Source: Planctomycetota bacterium
GTDB taxonomy: Bacteria; Planctomycetota; UBA1135; GCA-002686595
Assembly (NCBI GenBank): GCA_002686265.1
Contig: NZBA01000054.1
Coordinates: forward strand, 1-64,000
Length of the DNA: 64,000 nucleotides
Reading direction: 5' to 3'
The notes under the pieces were generated by a model. The model searched no databases and had not been told where the DNA came from. It saw nothing but the letters and a program-made list of their open reading frames with translations. Each line of letters begins with the position of its first letter. Positions within the stretch are counted from its first letter, which is position 1. Both the position numbers and the translations under genes were made by a program. Positions 8,176 to 17,266 of this stretch are shown in pieces.

Positions 8176-10617
8176 ATGAGCGGAGTGATCGAATCGACAG
8201 CGGCGAGAGGGCGTGAGCAACAGCGCGGGCTGGCACTGATCCCGGCCCTGATCGTGACCTCGATGGTCGCCATGATGGGCCTCGCCATGCTGATGGCGAA
8301 CCTCAGCGGCGCGCGGGTGGTGAGCTTTCAGAACGACGAGTACACCCTGACCAGCGCCGTCGAGAGCGTCGGCATCCTGGCCACCGAACGCCTGTGGACC
8401 GACTACCTCGAGGCCGAGGGCGGCGCCGCGGGGGACATCGCGTCGTTCCGCTCCTATCTCGACGATGCGGGTATCGCCGACAGCGGGCAAGGCGGAGCCC
8501 CGGGGGCCGACGAGGGCGTCGATCTGCTCGTGGAAGCCGGCATCCCCGGCGCCGAACAGCAGAACGCCGAGTTCGACAACGTGAACGTGGACGCCCTGCG
8601 GGTCGTGCGCCGTGACGAGAACGAGGCGACGCGCCTCTACTTGACCGTTTCGGCCAGCACGAACCGCGGCCAGGGGATCGTCAACCCGGTCCTAAACCGC
8701 GCCATCCAGATGGTCTACACGATCGAGCCGGAGCAGTTCGAGGGCTTCCAGTACGGGGTTCTCGCCAACAACGTCAACTGCGTCTTCTGCCACGCTCAGA
8801 TCGACTCGGTCGAGCGCTACTTCAACACCGATCCGGAGAACTACGGTGCCTACGACCGCATCAAGGTCGGGACGCTGGAGAGCATGATGATCCGGGACAA
8901 CTGGGATGGACGCCCCGAGATCGGCGACTGGGACGCGGACTCGTTCATCGCCGGCTCGCTCTACGTGCGCGGGCCCGTGACCGACCAGGACGGGCTGCCG
9001 ATCCAGATCTGGGCGGACCAGACTCTCAAGTCCTTCGAGTTCGACGAGGACGGCAACCTGGTCGAGGACGGCTGGGGCGAGTTGACCGTGGCGGACTTCC
9101 AGCCCGCGGGCGATCCACCGCAGCCGGGAGAGAACCTGTACCTGAACTACCCGACCGAGCACAACGAGATGCCCGACGGGCAGCTGCCGAACGAGTTCCC
9201 CCCGCCCTTCCCCGACGACGGTGGCATCGACCCCGAGACCGGCGAGCCCGACCCCACGGGCGCTGACAACCGCGTCGTGGATCCGAACGAGTTCTACGCG
9301 ACCTCCCAGAGCGCCGAGGGAGCGGTCATCGCCGGCGTGATCAACGTCACCGATCACGACTTCATCATCGACACGGTGGCGGAGTACGCGAACGCCCTGT
9401 TCAACGGCAACCAGTCGGCGCTCCCCTCGAGTACGACGGGCAACGTGATCCTCTCGGGGACGGAGCAGAACCCGATCATCATCGACGGTACGGTCGCCAT
9501 CGAGGGGGACGTCGTGATCAACGGCTACGTCCAAGGCGAGGGGACGATCGTAGCCAGCGGGAACATCTTCGTCCCCACCGACCTCAAGTACCTCGATGGC
9601 CGGGAGTACCTCGAGGGCGACCCGCCCGGAGCTCCAACCGGGCCGCGCACCTTCGGGATCGCCGAGGACGGAACCAAGAACGCCCTCGGCCTGGCCTGTG
9701 GCGGAAACGTCCTCCTGGGCGACTACCTCAAGCCGCAGTCCTTCCTGAATCCCGGGCCGATGGACATCATCACCGGCGATGCATCGGGGGATTGGAACTT
9801 CGCCTTGGCCGAGCTCTCCCTGTTCAACCGCGGCGAGTGGTGCAAGGCCCAGGCCGTGCTCCCCGGCCTGAACGAGGACACTGCGGATCCGTCGAGTTGG
9901 ACGGTCGTGAACCCCGACAACCGGACCTTCTCCGTGCTGCCGGGGCCCGGCGAGGACCCGCAGGATCCGGCCACCTGGACGATGTCCAACCCCAACTACG
10001 ACGCCGATTGGATGCCGCGCTACTACAACTTCGGGCCGAACGACGAGATCCCCGTCTACAACAAGGGCGATCTCTACTTCGATCCGACGACGGCCACGTG
10101 GCGCGGGGACGAGGAGGTGCCGCTGGCCTGGGACCCCGCCCGCCTGAGCATCTGGGACCCCACCGACACCTCGAACCCAGCCCTATTCGAGGGCGGATCG
10201 GGCCTCCCGGTCGCCGCCATCTCGCAGTTGACCCCCGGGGGTTCGTGGCTGGACGACTACCTCCAGAAGCTCGCAATCGAGTACTTCGAGGGCCTCCACA
10301 CCGACGACACGCCGATGGAAATCGACGGCTTGCTCTACACGAACAACGCCATCTTCGGCATCGTCCACCGCAATGACCGCATGCGAGGCCAGCTGCGGGT
10401 CAACGGCGCCCTGGTCTGCGCCGACCTGGGCGTCCTGACGCCGGGGCGCTACTACCCTCAGGGCGAGGGCACGAGCTCCAATCCTCCGGGCTCGCCCTAC
10501 AAGATCGGCCTGCAGCTGAACTACGACCGGCGCATCAAGGACATGCTCAACGTCACCAACCCCAACATGGTGGTGATCAAGCGCACGCTGTGGAATCCCA
10601 CGGCGAACATGCTCTGA
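8176..10617 (+). CDS. PilX-like pilus-associated protein with single CxxCH motif
   Basis: The 813-aa product has an N-terminal hydrophobic helix (about residues 19-40) behind an ORGL-type leader (QQRGLALIPALIV), as in PilX-like proteins. The large extracytoplasmic region contains one c-type haem-like motif, C202-V-F-C-H206. Around residues 430-470 it has repeated strands (IDGTVAIEGDVVINGYV) typical of beta-helical or bactofilin-like folds. It is the last of three pilin-type genes. The single CxxCH may bind haem c or a metal, or be structural; no cytochrome maturation genes are nearby. Function beyond the pilus association is unknown. Confidence 0.75.
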   Translation: MSGVIESTAARGREQQRGLALIPALIVTSMVAMMGLAMLMANLSGARVVSFQNDEYTLTSAVESVGILATERLWTDYLEAEGGAAGDIASFRSYLDDAGIADSGQGGAPGADEGVDLLVEAGIPGAEQQNAEFDNVNVDALRVVRRDENEATRLYLTVSASTNRGQGIVNPVLNRAIQMVYTIEPEQFEGFQYGVLANNVNCVFCHAQIDSVERYFNTDPENYGAYDRIKVGTLESMMIRDNWDGRPEIGDWDADSFIAGSLYVRGPVTDQDGLPIQIWADQTLKSFEFDEDGNLVEDGWGELTVADFQPAGDPPQPGENLYLNYPTEHNEMPDGQLPNEFPPPFPDDGGIDPETGEPDPTGADNRVVDPNEFYATSQSAEGAVIAGVINVTDHDFIIDTVAEYANALFNGNQSALPSSTTGNVILSGTEQNPIIIDGTVAIEGDVVINGYVQGEGTIVASGNIFVPTDLKYLDGREYLEGDPPGAPTGPRTFGIAEDGTKNALGLACGGNVLLGDYLKPQSFLNPGPMDIITGDASGDWNFALAELSLFNRGEWCKAQAVLPGLNEDTADPSSWTVVNPDNRTFSVLPGPGEDPQDPATWTMSNPNYDADWMPRYYNFGPNDEIPVYNKGDLYFDPTTATWRGDEEVPLAWDPARLSIWDPTDTSNPALFEGGSGLPVAAISQLTPGGSWLDDYLQKLAIEYFEGLHTDDTPMEIDGLLYTNNAIFGIVHRNDRMRGQLRVNGALVCADLGVLTPGRYYPQGEGTSSNPPGSPYKIGLQLNYDRRIKDMLNVTNPNMVVIKRTLWNPTANML

Positions 10618-10627
10618 GCGCGCGGAT

Positions 10628-11551
10628 TCAGGCCTCCAACCAGCGCTCGGCGTCGATGGCGGCCATGCATCCCGTGCCGGCCGCGGTGACCGCCTGACGA
10701 TAGACGCTGTCCGCCACGTCGCCGGCCGCGAAGACGCCCTCGACGGACGTCTTGGTGCCGTCGTGGACGCGCAGGTAGCCGACGTCGTCCATCTCGAGCG
10801 CCCCGGCGAAGAGCTCGCTGTTGGGCTGATGGCCGATGGCGATGAAGACGCCGTCGCAGGCAACCTCGGTCTCCTCGCCGTTGCGCGTATCGGTCATGGT
10901 CACCCCCCGTACGCTGCCCGCTTCCCCGGCGTGGATTTCCCCGATGACTCTGTTCAGGGCCCAGGCGATGCGCCCGTTGGCGCGCGCGCGCTCGAGCATG
11001 ATCCGCGACGCGCGCAGGCCTTCGCGTCGGTGGACGATGGTGACCTTCTTCGCGAATCGCGTCAGGAAGACGCCCTCCTCCATGGCCGTGTCCCCGCCGC
11101 CGACGACGAGCACCTCCTTGTCCTTGTAGAAGGCCCCGTCGCAGGTCGCGCAAGCCGAGACTCCGCGTCCCATCAGGCGCGTCTCGCTCTCCAGTCCGAG
11201 CAGCTTGGCGCTCGCTCCCGTGCAGACGATCAAGGCGCGCGCGCGGAAGGAGTCGAAGTCCGTCTCGACCGTGAACGGGCGCTCCTGGAGATCCACCCGC
11301 GTCACCTGCTCGAAGCGGATCTCGGTCCCAAAGCGCTCCGCCTGAGCCTTGAAGTCCTCCATCATCCGCGGCCCCATCACCCCCTCGGGGTAGCCAGGGA
11401 AGTTCTCGACGTCGGTCGTAATGGTCAGCTGGCCGCCGGGCTGCATGCCCTGGAAGAGGACCGGCTTCAGGTTGGCACGGGCGGCGTAGATGGCGGCGGT
11501 GTAGCCCGCGGGGCCGGAGCCGATGATGATGACCTCGTGCGTGTCGCTCAT
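10628..11551 (-). CDS. trxB: Thioredoxin-disulfide reductase
   Basis: The 307-aa flavoprotein passes electrons from NADPH via FAD to thioredoxin. The FAD motif GSGPAG is at residues 11-16, the redox-active CATC at 134-137, and the NADPH motif GGGDTA at 151-156. The C-terminal FAD motif (GVFAAGDVAD) is intact, so it is a normal low-molecular-weight TrxB. The frame stays open far upstream, but the ATG at 11551 fits the family N-terminus. It converges on the PilX-like gene and diverges from the DUF2203 gene. Confidence 0.96.
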   Translation of the reverse strand: MSDTHEVIIIGSGPAGYTAAIYAARANLKPVLFQGMQPGGQLTITTDVENFPGYPEGVMGPRMMEDFKAQAERFGTEIRFEQVTRVDLQERPFTVETDFDSFRARALIVCTGASAKLLGLESETRLMGRGVSACATCDGAFYKDKEVLVVGGGDTAMEEGVFLTRFAKKVTIVHRREGLRASRIMLERARANGRIAWALNRVIGEIHAGEAGSVRGVTMTDTRNGEETEVACDGVFIAIGHQPNSELFAGALEMDDVGYLRVHDGTKTSVEGVFAAGDVADSVYRQAVTAAGTGCMAAIDAERWLEA

Positions 11552-11650
11552 GGTGGCGGCAGGATACCCTTGCTCCCCAGCCCGCGGCGATGGTTCAATC
11601 GGGACCGAAGTGAGCCGCGGTCCTCCACGGTGAACCGCACGAGCGATCTC

Positions 11651-12061
11651 ATGCCCGGCCCCCGCGTTTTCGAGCTGCACGAGGCGAACCAGCTCCTGGG
11701 TGAGGTGGAGGAAGTCCTGTGCGAGATGGACACTATCCGCGCCCGCCTCAAGGAGATCAAGATCCGGATCAACGCCCTGGAGATGATCTGGGGGCCGGGG
11801 CTCAAGGAACCCGACAACCCCGATCGGACGGAACTCGAGCACCACCTCGAGGAGATGAAGGCGGCGGAGTCTGAGTTCGAGTCCTGCGCCGGGCGCATCG
11901 CCGAACTGGGCGGCTCCCTGAAGGGCTTCGAGCCCACCCTGGTGGACTTCTACGGCGTCCACGAGGGACTCCTGGTTTTCTGGTGCTGGAAGCGCGGAGA
12001 AGGAGAGATCTCCGACTGGCACCACATCGACGAAGGCTTCGCCGGCCGCCAGAGCGTCTAG
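11651..12061 (+). CDS. DUF2203 family protein
   Basis: This 136-aa protein matches the DUF2203 pattern: a helical first half (FELHEANQLL, then Glu/Arg-rich heptads) and a C-terminal LVDFYGVHEGLLVFWCWKRGEGEISDWH-type core (quoted across two segments here). The conserved Trp-rich C-terminus is complete. The family is widespread but has no established biochemical role. It ends 7 bp before an inositol-phosphatase-like gene, so the two may be co-transcribed. Confidence 0.82.
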   Translation: MPGPRVFELHEANQLLGEVEEVLCEMDTIRARLKEIKIRINALEMIWGPGLKEPDNPDRTELEHHLEEMKAAESEFESCAGRIAELGGSLKGFEPTLVDFYGVHEGLLVFWCWKRGEGEISDWHHIDEGFAGRQSV

Positions 12062-12068
12062 CCGAACG

Positions 12069-13124
12069 GTGGACGGGGCACTCAACGACGCCCTCGCCCC
12101 CTGGGAGGCGCGCCTGTCCGAGCTCGCCGATCGCATCCGCAAGGCCGCCCGCGGGGCCATGCGCTCGGCCCTCGACCGCGACTCCCTGAGCGAGGTAGAC
12201 CGGCCCGTCGCCCAAGGCGTCGGAGACCAGACCTTTGGTCTCGACCTGCCCACCGAGAGCGTCCTCAGCACTTGGCTGGAGGAATGCGCCCGCGGCGGCC
12301 CGCTGTCGTTGCTCACCGAAGACAGCGGCTGGCGCCACCGAGGCCCTGCCGGCGACGGCGGTCCGCCGGTCGCCCTGCCCGGCTTCGACCACGGCGGCCC
12401 GCGCATCGTCGTCGATCCGGTGGACGGCACGCGCAACCTGATGGCCGACTTGCGCTCGGCCTGGACCGTGCTCGCCCTCTGCCCTCCCGGCCCGGCCCAA
12501 CCGCGCCTCTCGGACGTGGCCCTGGGTCTCCTGGCGGAGCTCCCCACTTCGCGCGCGGCCTCCTGGCGCTCGCTGCACGCCCGCCGCGGCGGCGGCGCGC
12601 GCATGGAGCACCGCACCCTGGCCGACGGCGCCCTGCTGGACGAGCGCCCGCTGGTTTGTGACGGCGACGACCGCCCCGACCACGGCTACTTCCCGTTCTT
12701 CTGCTTCAGCCACGCCATGCGCCCCCTCGTCGCCTCCCTCACCGCCGCGTTCTTCGAGCGTCTAGGGAGGCTGGAAGGCGCCGAGGTGCGCCACTGCTAC
12801 GACGATCAGTACATCTCCAACGGTGGCCAGCTGGCCCTGCTGGCGCTCGGTTCCTACCGCATGATCGCCGATCTGCGCGCCGCGCTCTCCGACCGTGTCG
12901 CCGGCGAGTGCGTGAGCTCGCGCCCCTACGATTGCGCCGGAGCGGTCCTCGTTGCGCGCGAGGCGGGCTGCTTGGTGCTCTCCGCGGACGGCTCGGAACT
13001 GGACTTCGACCTCGACGCCACCACGCCCGTCTCCTTCGTGGGTTTCACCAATAAAATGACGCGCGCACGCCTCGCACCGCACCTGGCGGCGGCGCTCGAC
13101 GAGCTCCCGACCGATCCCGGCTGA
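12069..13124 (+). CDS. Inositol monophosphatase family protein
   Basis: The 351-aa product starts at a GTG. It carries the metal-binding signatures of the Li-sensitive, Mg-dependent phosphatase fold: LLTEDS (E84), VVDPVDGTRNL (D116, D119, G120, T121) and a C-terminal RPYDCAGAVLVAREAG block equivalent to the WDxAAG motif. These enzymes hydrolyse phosphate monoesters such as inositol-1-phosphate, fructose-1,6-bisphosphate or PAP. It is longer than the usual ~270 aa because of insertions, so the substrate is uncertain. Confidence 0.82.
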   Translation: MDGALNDALAPWEARLSELADRIRKAARGAMRSALDRDSLSEVDRPVAQGVGDQTFGLDLPTESVLSTWLEECARGGPLSLLTEDSGWRHRGPAGDGGPPVALPGFDHGGPRIVVDPVDGTRNLMADLRSAWTVLALCPPGPAQPRLSDVALGLLAELPTSRAASWRSLHARRGGGARMEHRTLADGALLDERPLVCDGDDRPDHGYFPFFCFSHAMRPLVASLTAAFFERLGRLEGAEVRHCYDDQYISNGGQLALLALGSYRMIADLRAALSDRVAGECVSSRPYDCAGAVLVAREAGCLVLSADGSELDFDLDATTPVSFVGFTNKMTRARLAPHLAAALDELPTDPG

Positions 13125-13127
13125 GCC

Positions 13128-14831
13128 TCAGGGCCGATCACGGGCGACGTCGAAGCGGTGCAACAGACGACCGCCGATCCACACGAGGGCGGTGGCCACC
13201 GCGAGCAGGGCGCCGAGCCCGGCTGCGATCGCCCAGGCGCGCGCGATGTCGCCCCCGAGCTCCAGGCCCGTGTCGGCGGCGAAGAACGCCGCGGCGGCGG
13301 CGAGAGCCACCAAGGAGAGAGCGACGAGCATCACGACCAGGCGCAGGAACATCAGCGCCATCCCGCGACCGGCGTGGTGCAGGGCTCCGACCTGACCGGG
13401 GGCGAAGCGCACGGGGGCGCAGAGGAAGACGATGTTGTCCACGGCGATCCAAGCCAGTGCGCAGATCGGCAGGGTGCCGAGGATCAGCGCGAGGGCGAGC
13501 GCGGAGTGGCCGGTCCCCAAGACCAGCGCGCGGATTCCGATCGCCGTCGCCACCAGGAGACTGATCAGGAGGGCGCCGGGCAGCAGGGTGGCCAGGAAGA
13601 GCCGGCCCGGCCCGATCGGCCAGGTCTTGATCTGCTCCAGGCGGTCGAAGTCGGCGCGGAAGTCGAAGCGCATGCCCGCGCCGAGATAGACCAGGCCGAC
13701 CCAGGCCACGACGATGTGTCCGCCGAGGGCTCCGGCTTCGCCCACCGGCACGACGAAGCCAGCTCCCAGAGTGACCAGGCCGAGGACCAGCGCCGAGCGC
13801 AGGAGGGTGCCGCGCGCCCTGCGCAGAATCTCGGCCGTGCGGATCCAGGCCACGGCGCGCGCCGGCCCGCGCCCGAACGGCCAGGGGTTTCGCCGGGCGG
13901 CCACGGCGCCGGTGACCTCGCCGCTGCCCAGCGGACCGGAGGTCCCCAGGCGCTTGATGCGGCGCTCGATCACGCCCGCCGTCTGGATCGAAGCCTCGCG
14001 GTAGTCCACGCCCAGGCGGGCGGTGACCTCAAAGAGCAACGGCAGGACCAACGCGCAGGGAAGGGCCCAGCTCAGGAAGCCCGCGAAGGTCGCGGCGACC
14101 ATCATCTCGGCCCAGGGACGCCAGGGCGAGACGAGCGCGGCGAGGAACGGGCCCTCGAGGGCGCGCTCGAAGCCCGCGTGCAGCCGGGAACTCTGCTCGG
14201 GGAGGAAGAAGGTGTCGCCGAAGAGCGCCATCATCAGCCCCAGCCAGAGCGTGATCCCCAGCCCGATCTGGAGCAGGACGGTCAGGCGGCCGCCGAGGAA
14301 CCCCGACAGGCGCCCGCCGGCGGCGCACAGTACGAGAGAGACCAACTGGCGCAGGGCCGAGAGCGTGATCAGGGACAGGAAGGTCCCCGCGAAGCCAAGG
14401 AGCGGGTGCGCCAGGCGCGAGACGATGAGGAGCGAGAAGATCACGCCGCCGAAGAGGGAGCGGGCGAGATCCACCTGCATCCGGTGGCGTACGAGGTCGC
14501 CGCGCGTGACGGGCGCGGAGAAGAGGGTCTCGAGCTCGTGGGGCGGGAAGAAGATCCCGCGGTGGTTCAAGGCGCCCGAGAGTGACATGACGGTGAAGGC
14601 CGCCAGGCAAGCCTCGACCATCACGAGCGAGGCCGGCTGGCGGGCGGGGCCGAAGTCGTCTCCGAGCTCGCGGTTGAACAGGATCGCCCCCAGCCAGAGG
14701 GTCATGAGCGCCAGCCCCAACAGGGCGAACAGGATCCCCGAGGGAGTCCGTAGCCTGCGCGCCTGACGCCGGAGGGTGCCGCGCAGCTTCAGTCTCGCCA
14801 GCGTGGAAAGGCCCCGGTGGCCCAAGATCAT
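13128..14831 (-). CDS. ABC-type exporter permease (putative ABC exporter family)
   Basis: The 567-aa integral membrane protein has many hydrophobic segments spread over two halves of the protein. The pattern fits large ABC-2-like exporter permeases such as those annotated as putative ABC exporters. Its start overlaps the stop of the ATPase gene by 4 bp (14828-14831), indicating translational coupling and a dedicated ATPase-permease pair. The exported substrate cannot be told from sequence. Confidence 0.8.
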   Translation of the reverse strand: MILGHRGLSTLARLKLRGTLRRQARRLRTPSGILFALLGLALMTLWLGAILFNRELGDDFGPARQPASLVMVEACLAAFTVMSLSGALNHRGIFFPPHELETLFSAPVTRGDLVRHRMQVDLARSLFGGVIFSLLIVSRLAHPLLGFAGTFLSLITLSALRQLVSLVLCAAGGRLSGFLGGRLTVLLQIGLGITLWLGLMMALFGDTFFLPEQSSRLHAGFERALEGPFLAALVSPWRPWAEMMVAATFAGFLSWALPCALVLPLLFEVTARLGVDYREASIQTAGVIERRIKRLGTSGPLGSGEVTGAVAARRNPWPFGRGPARAVAWIRTAEILRRARGTLLRSALVLGLVTLGAGFVVPVGEAGALGGHIVVAWVGLVYLGAGMRFDFRADFDRLEQIKTWPIGPGRLFLATLLPGALLISLLVATAIGIRALVLGTGHSALALALILGTLPICALAWIAVDNIVFLCAPVRFAPGQVGALHHAGRGMALMFLRLVVMLVALSLVALAAAAAFFAADTGLELGGDIARAWAIAAGLGALLAVATALVWIGGRLLHRFDVARDRP

Positions 14832-15652
14832 GCGCCCTCCCCATCAGTTCCCTCGTCCGGTACTCCCGCGTCCGCGCCCCGCTCGCCGGTGATCGTCATG
14901 AACACCTCCTCCAGGCTGGCGTGGGCGCCGCCGGTGAGTGAGGTGCGCGCCTCGCTCAGGCTTCCCAGGAACAAGCCGCGTCCGCGGTCGAGGATCAGGA
15001 TCCGATCGGCCAACTCCTCGATCAGCTCCAGCAGATGGGAGGAGAGGACGACGGCCGTTCCGCTGGCCGCGAGCTCGGCGATCGCCCGCTTCGCGGCGCG
15101 GATGCCGCGCGGATCGAGGCCCGAGAGGGGCTCGTCCATCAAGAGCACGCGCGGCTCGCAGAGCCAGGCGCAGCAGAAGGCCAGCTTCTGGCGCATCCCG
15201 CGTGAGAGCTCGGCCCCCACGACACGGCGCTTCTCGGTGAGCTCGAAGCGCTCGATCAACGCGCCCGCCCGCTCGCGCCAGTCAACGAGCCCGAACAGCG
15301 CCGCCGTGAACTCGAGGTGCTCGTCAACCGTCAGGATCTCGAAGGGGCGCGGCTCGTCGGGGATCCAGGCCAGGGCCGCCTTGGCGGCGACCTCGTCGCG
15401 GGCAATGTCGCAACCCGCCACCTCGATCGTGCCCCGCTGCATGGGCAGGACACCGGCGATCGAGCGCAGGGTAGTCGTCTTGCCCGCGCCGTTGGGGCCG
15501 ACGAGTCCCAGGATCTCGCCCGCGCCGACCCCGAAGGAGAGGCCGGCGACCGCCACGGTCTCCCCGTAGCTGCGCGCGAAGTCGCGCACCGAGAGAGCCG
15601 CGCGCACCGAAGCGGGCGAGGCAACCTCGCGAGCCGCGTCTCCCCCACTCAT
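14828..15652 (-). CDS. ABC transporter ATP-binding protein
   Basis: The 274-aa ATPase has all expected elements: Walker A GPNGAGKTT (residues 52-60), signature LSRGM (149-153), Walker B VLLMDE (169-174) and D-loop SGLD, with a switch His in LSSHLLE. It powers the adjacent permease. By similarity it belongs to the ABC-2 exporter class (multidrug, antibiotic or lipid export). Confidence 0.93.
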   Translation of the reverse strand: MSGGDAAREVASPASVRAALSVRDFARSYGETVAVAGLSFGVGAGEILGLVGPNGAGKTTTLRSIAGVLPMQRGTIEVAGCDIARDEVAAKAALAWIPDEPRPFEILTVDEHLEFTAALFGLVDWRERAGALIERFELTEKRRVVGAELSRGMRQKLAFCCAWLCEPRVLLMDEPLSGLDPRGIRAAKRAIAELAASGTAVVLSSHLLELIEELADRILILDRGRGLFLGSLSEARTSLTGGAHASLEEVFMTITGERGADAGVPDEGTDGEGA

Positions 15653-15863
15653 CGAGGCCGGCCCTCAGCCCGCATCACTCAGGAGGGCGCGTTCCAGACA
15701 CCCCAGCGCGCTTCCCTGCGGCGTCATCGTGCTCTTGACGGCGACGGTGACGCTGCCGAGCCCTCGGGGGTGGCGAGACTGCCAGAGCGCCGCGGAGGAA
15801 CGGGAGGGAGCCGCAGACGGTAGCTTGCGGACTCCGGTGCACGCCTTCATGACTCGTGCGGGC

Positions 15864-17234
15864 TCAAACCGAGACCGCCAGAGTGTTCATGAACTCCCGA
15901 GCGGAGACCTCGCCGATGCACTCGATGGCGGCGCGGATCGCCGTGCGGTGGTTCTCATCGACCTCGTCTCCGCACAGGGCCTCGAACTTCGAGTCCATCT
16001 GCTCGGCGCTCATCGGTTTGCGCGGGTCCCCGATCGGGAAGTCGATCTGCTTCTCGAAGGAGCGCCCGTCGGTCGTGTCGAGGGTCACGTGGCAGCGCTG
16101 GATCTCGGGGAAGGCCGCCTCGAACTCCATGTTCGCCGAGACCTTGATCTTCTCCAAGCTCATGCGCACGCGCGGGTCCCCGATCGCCTCCTCGTCGAAC
16201 AGCTCCGGCGTTACGCGCCCGTGGGCGAGCGCCGCGGCGATGCAGTACGGCAGGGAGTGATCCGCGGTCTCGCGCGTGCGCGGATCGTACTTGGAGGGAT
16301 CGGAGAGGATGTCCGCGGCCTTGACCAGGGTCTGGATGCGCACCTCGGCGACGTCCTCGGCGGCGATCTCGTTCTCCGCCGCGATCTCGAGCACGCAGGA
16401 GATCGGCGCGTGGGTCAGCGCCTCGGTCGGGAAGGCCTTCATGCCGCACTCGAGGATGCGCCAGCTCTCGCCGAGCCCGTCGGTCAGAATCTCCAGCTTC
16501 CAATCCGGCCCGTAGGCGTCGGAGAGGCCCTCCTTGCCGCAGAACACGTGCTCGGGGCCCTCAAAGCCCTCGGCCGCCAGGAGCGCCGCCCAGGCCCCGG
16601 CCTGGGTCGCCATCGGATCGACGGTGTTCTTCATCATCGTCAGCTTGCCGGCGGTCACGCAGCCCAGCGTCGCGTGGCGCGAGCCGGCGATGCCGATGGC
16701 GTGGGCCGTCTGCTCCGCGGAGAGGCCCATCACGCGCGCACAGGCGGCAGCGGCGGCGAAGGCGGTCAGGGTCGCGTGGTGCCAGCCGCGCTCGCGGATG
16801 CCGGGGAAGGCCGCCTCGCACAGGCGCATCTCGAGCTCGTAGGCGAGCACGATGGCGACGACGACATCCTCGCCGCTCGCATCGACCAGCTCGCCGCAGG
16901 CCCAGATTCCGGGGAGGATGTCCGAGGGGTGGCTGGGGTCCTGCTTCCAGTAGATGTCGTTGTAGTCGAGCGCGCGCACGGCGAGGGCGTTCAGGAACGC
17001 GCCAGAGAGCACATTCGCCTTGCGCTCGGAGCCGATGATCGTGCACTGCGGCTCGCCGCCGAGCGTGCGATCGACCTTCTCGGCGATCGAGTAGTCGTGG
17101 GTGCGCACACCGCCGAAGGCACAGCCGACGCTGTCGTAGACAAAGCGGCGCACGGCGGCCACGACGTCCTCCGACAGGTCCTGGAAGCGGACGGAGGAGG
17201 AGAACTCGGCGAACTGCTGGCTGACTGTAGACAT
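15864..17234 (-). CDS. MmgE/PrpD family protein (2-methylcitrate dehydratase-like)
   Basis: The 456-aa product matches MmgE/PrpD throughout, with SVGCAFGG near the N-terminus, the ALDYNDIYW block and GWHHATLTAFAAAAACAR. Characterised members dehydrate 2-methylcitrate in propionate catabolism or act on citrate and related compounds; others are cis-aconitate decarboxylases. No prpB/prpC is nearby, so the substrate is open. Its neighbours on the same strand include an isocitrate-type dehydrogenase 32 bp upstream, so a tricarboxylate substrate is plausible. Confidence 0.85.
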   Translation of the reverse strand: MSTVSQQFAEFSSSVRFQDLSEDVVAAVRRFVYDSVGCAFGGVRTHDYSIAEKVDRTLGGEPQCTIIGSERKANVLSGAFLNALAVRALDYNDIYWKQDPSHPSDILPGIWACGELVDASGEDVVVAIVLAYELEMRLCEAAFPGIRERGWHHATLTAFAAAAACARVMGLSAEQTAHAIGIAGSRHATLGCVTAGKLTMMKNTVDPMATQAGAWAALLAAEGFEGPEHVFCGKEGLSDAYGPDWKLEILTDGLGESWRILECGMKAFPTEALTHAPISCVLEIAAENEIAAEDVAEVRIQTLVKAADILSDPSKYDPRTRETADHSLPYCIAAALAHGRVTPELFDEEAIGDPRVRMSLEKIKVSANMEFEAAFPEIQRCHVTLDTTDGRSFEKQIDFPIGDPRKPMSAEQMDSKFEALCGDEVDENHRTAIRAAIECIGEVSAREFMNTLAVSV

Positions 17235-17266
17235 CGAGAGGGGAGAGAGGGGGGGGTGAGTGATGA

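Noticed and set aside
10763-11650. Long plus-strand open frame across trxB
   Set aside because: It is antisense to trxB; only the part from 11651 encodes a recognisable protein (DUF2203).
15665-15850. 61-codon minus-strand frame between the PrpD-like gene and the ABC ATPase
   Set aside because: The second half (LGSVTVAVKSTMTPQG, then CLERAL) looks faintly protein-like, but the frame is short, has no clear SD, and cannot be tied to any family.
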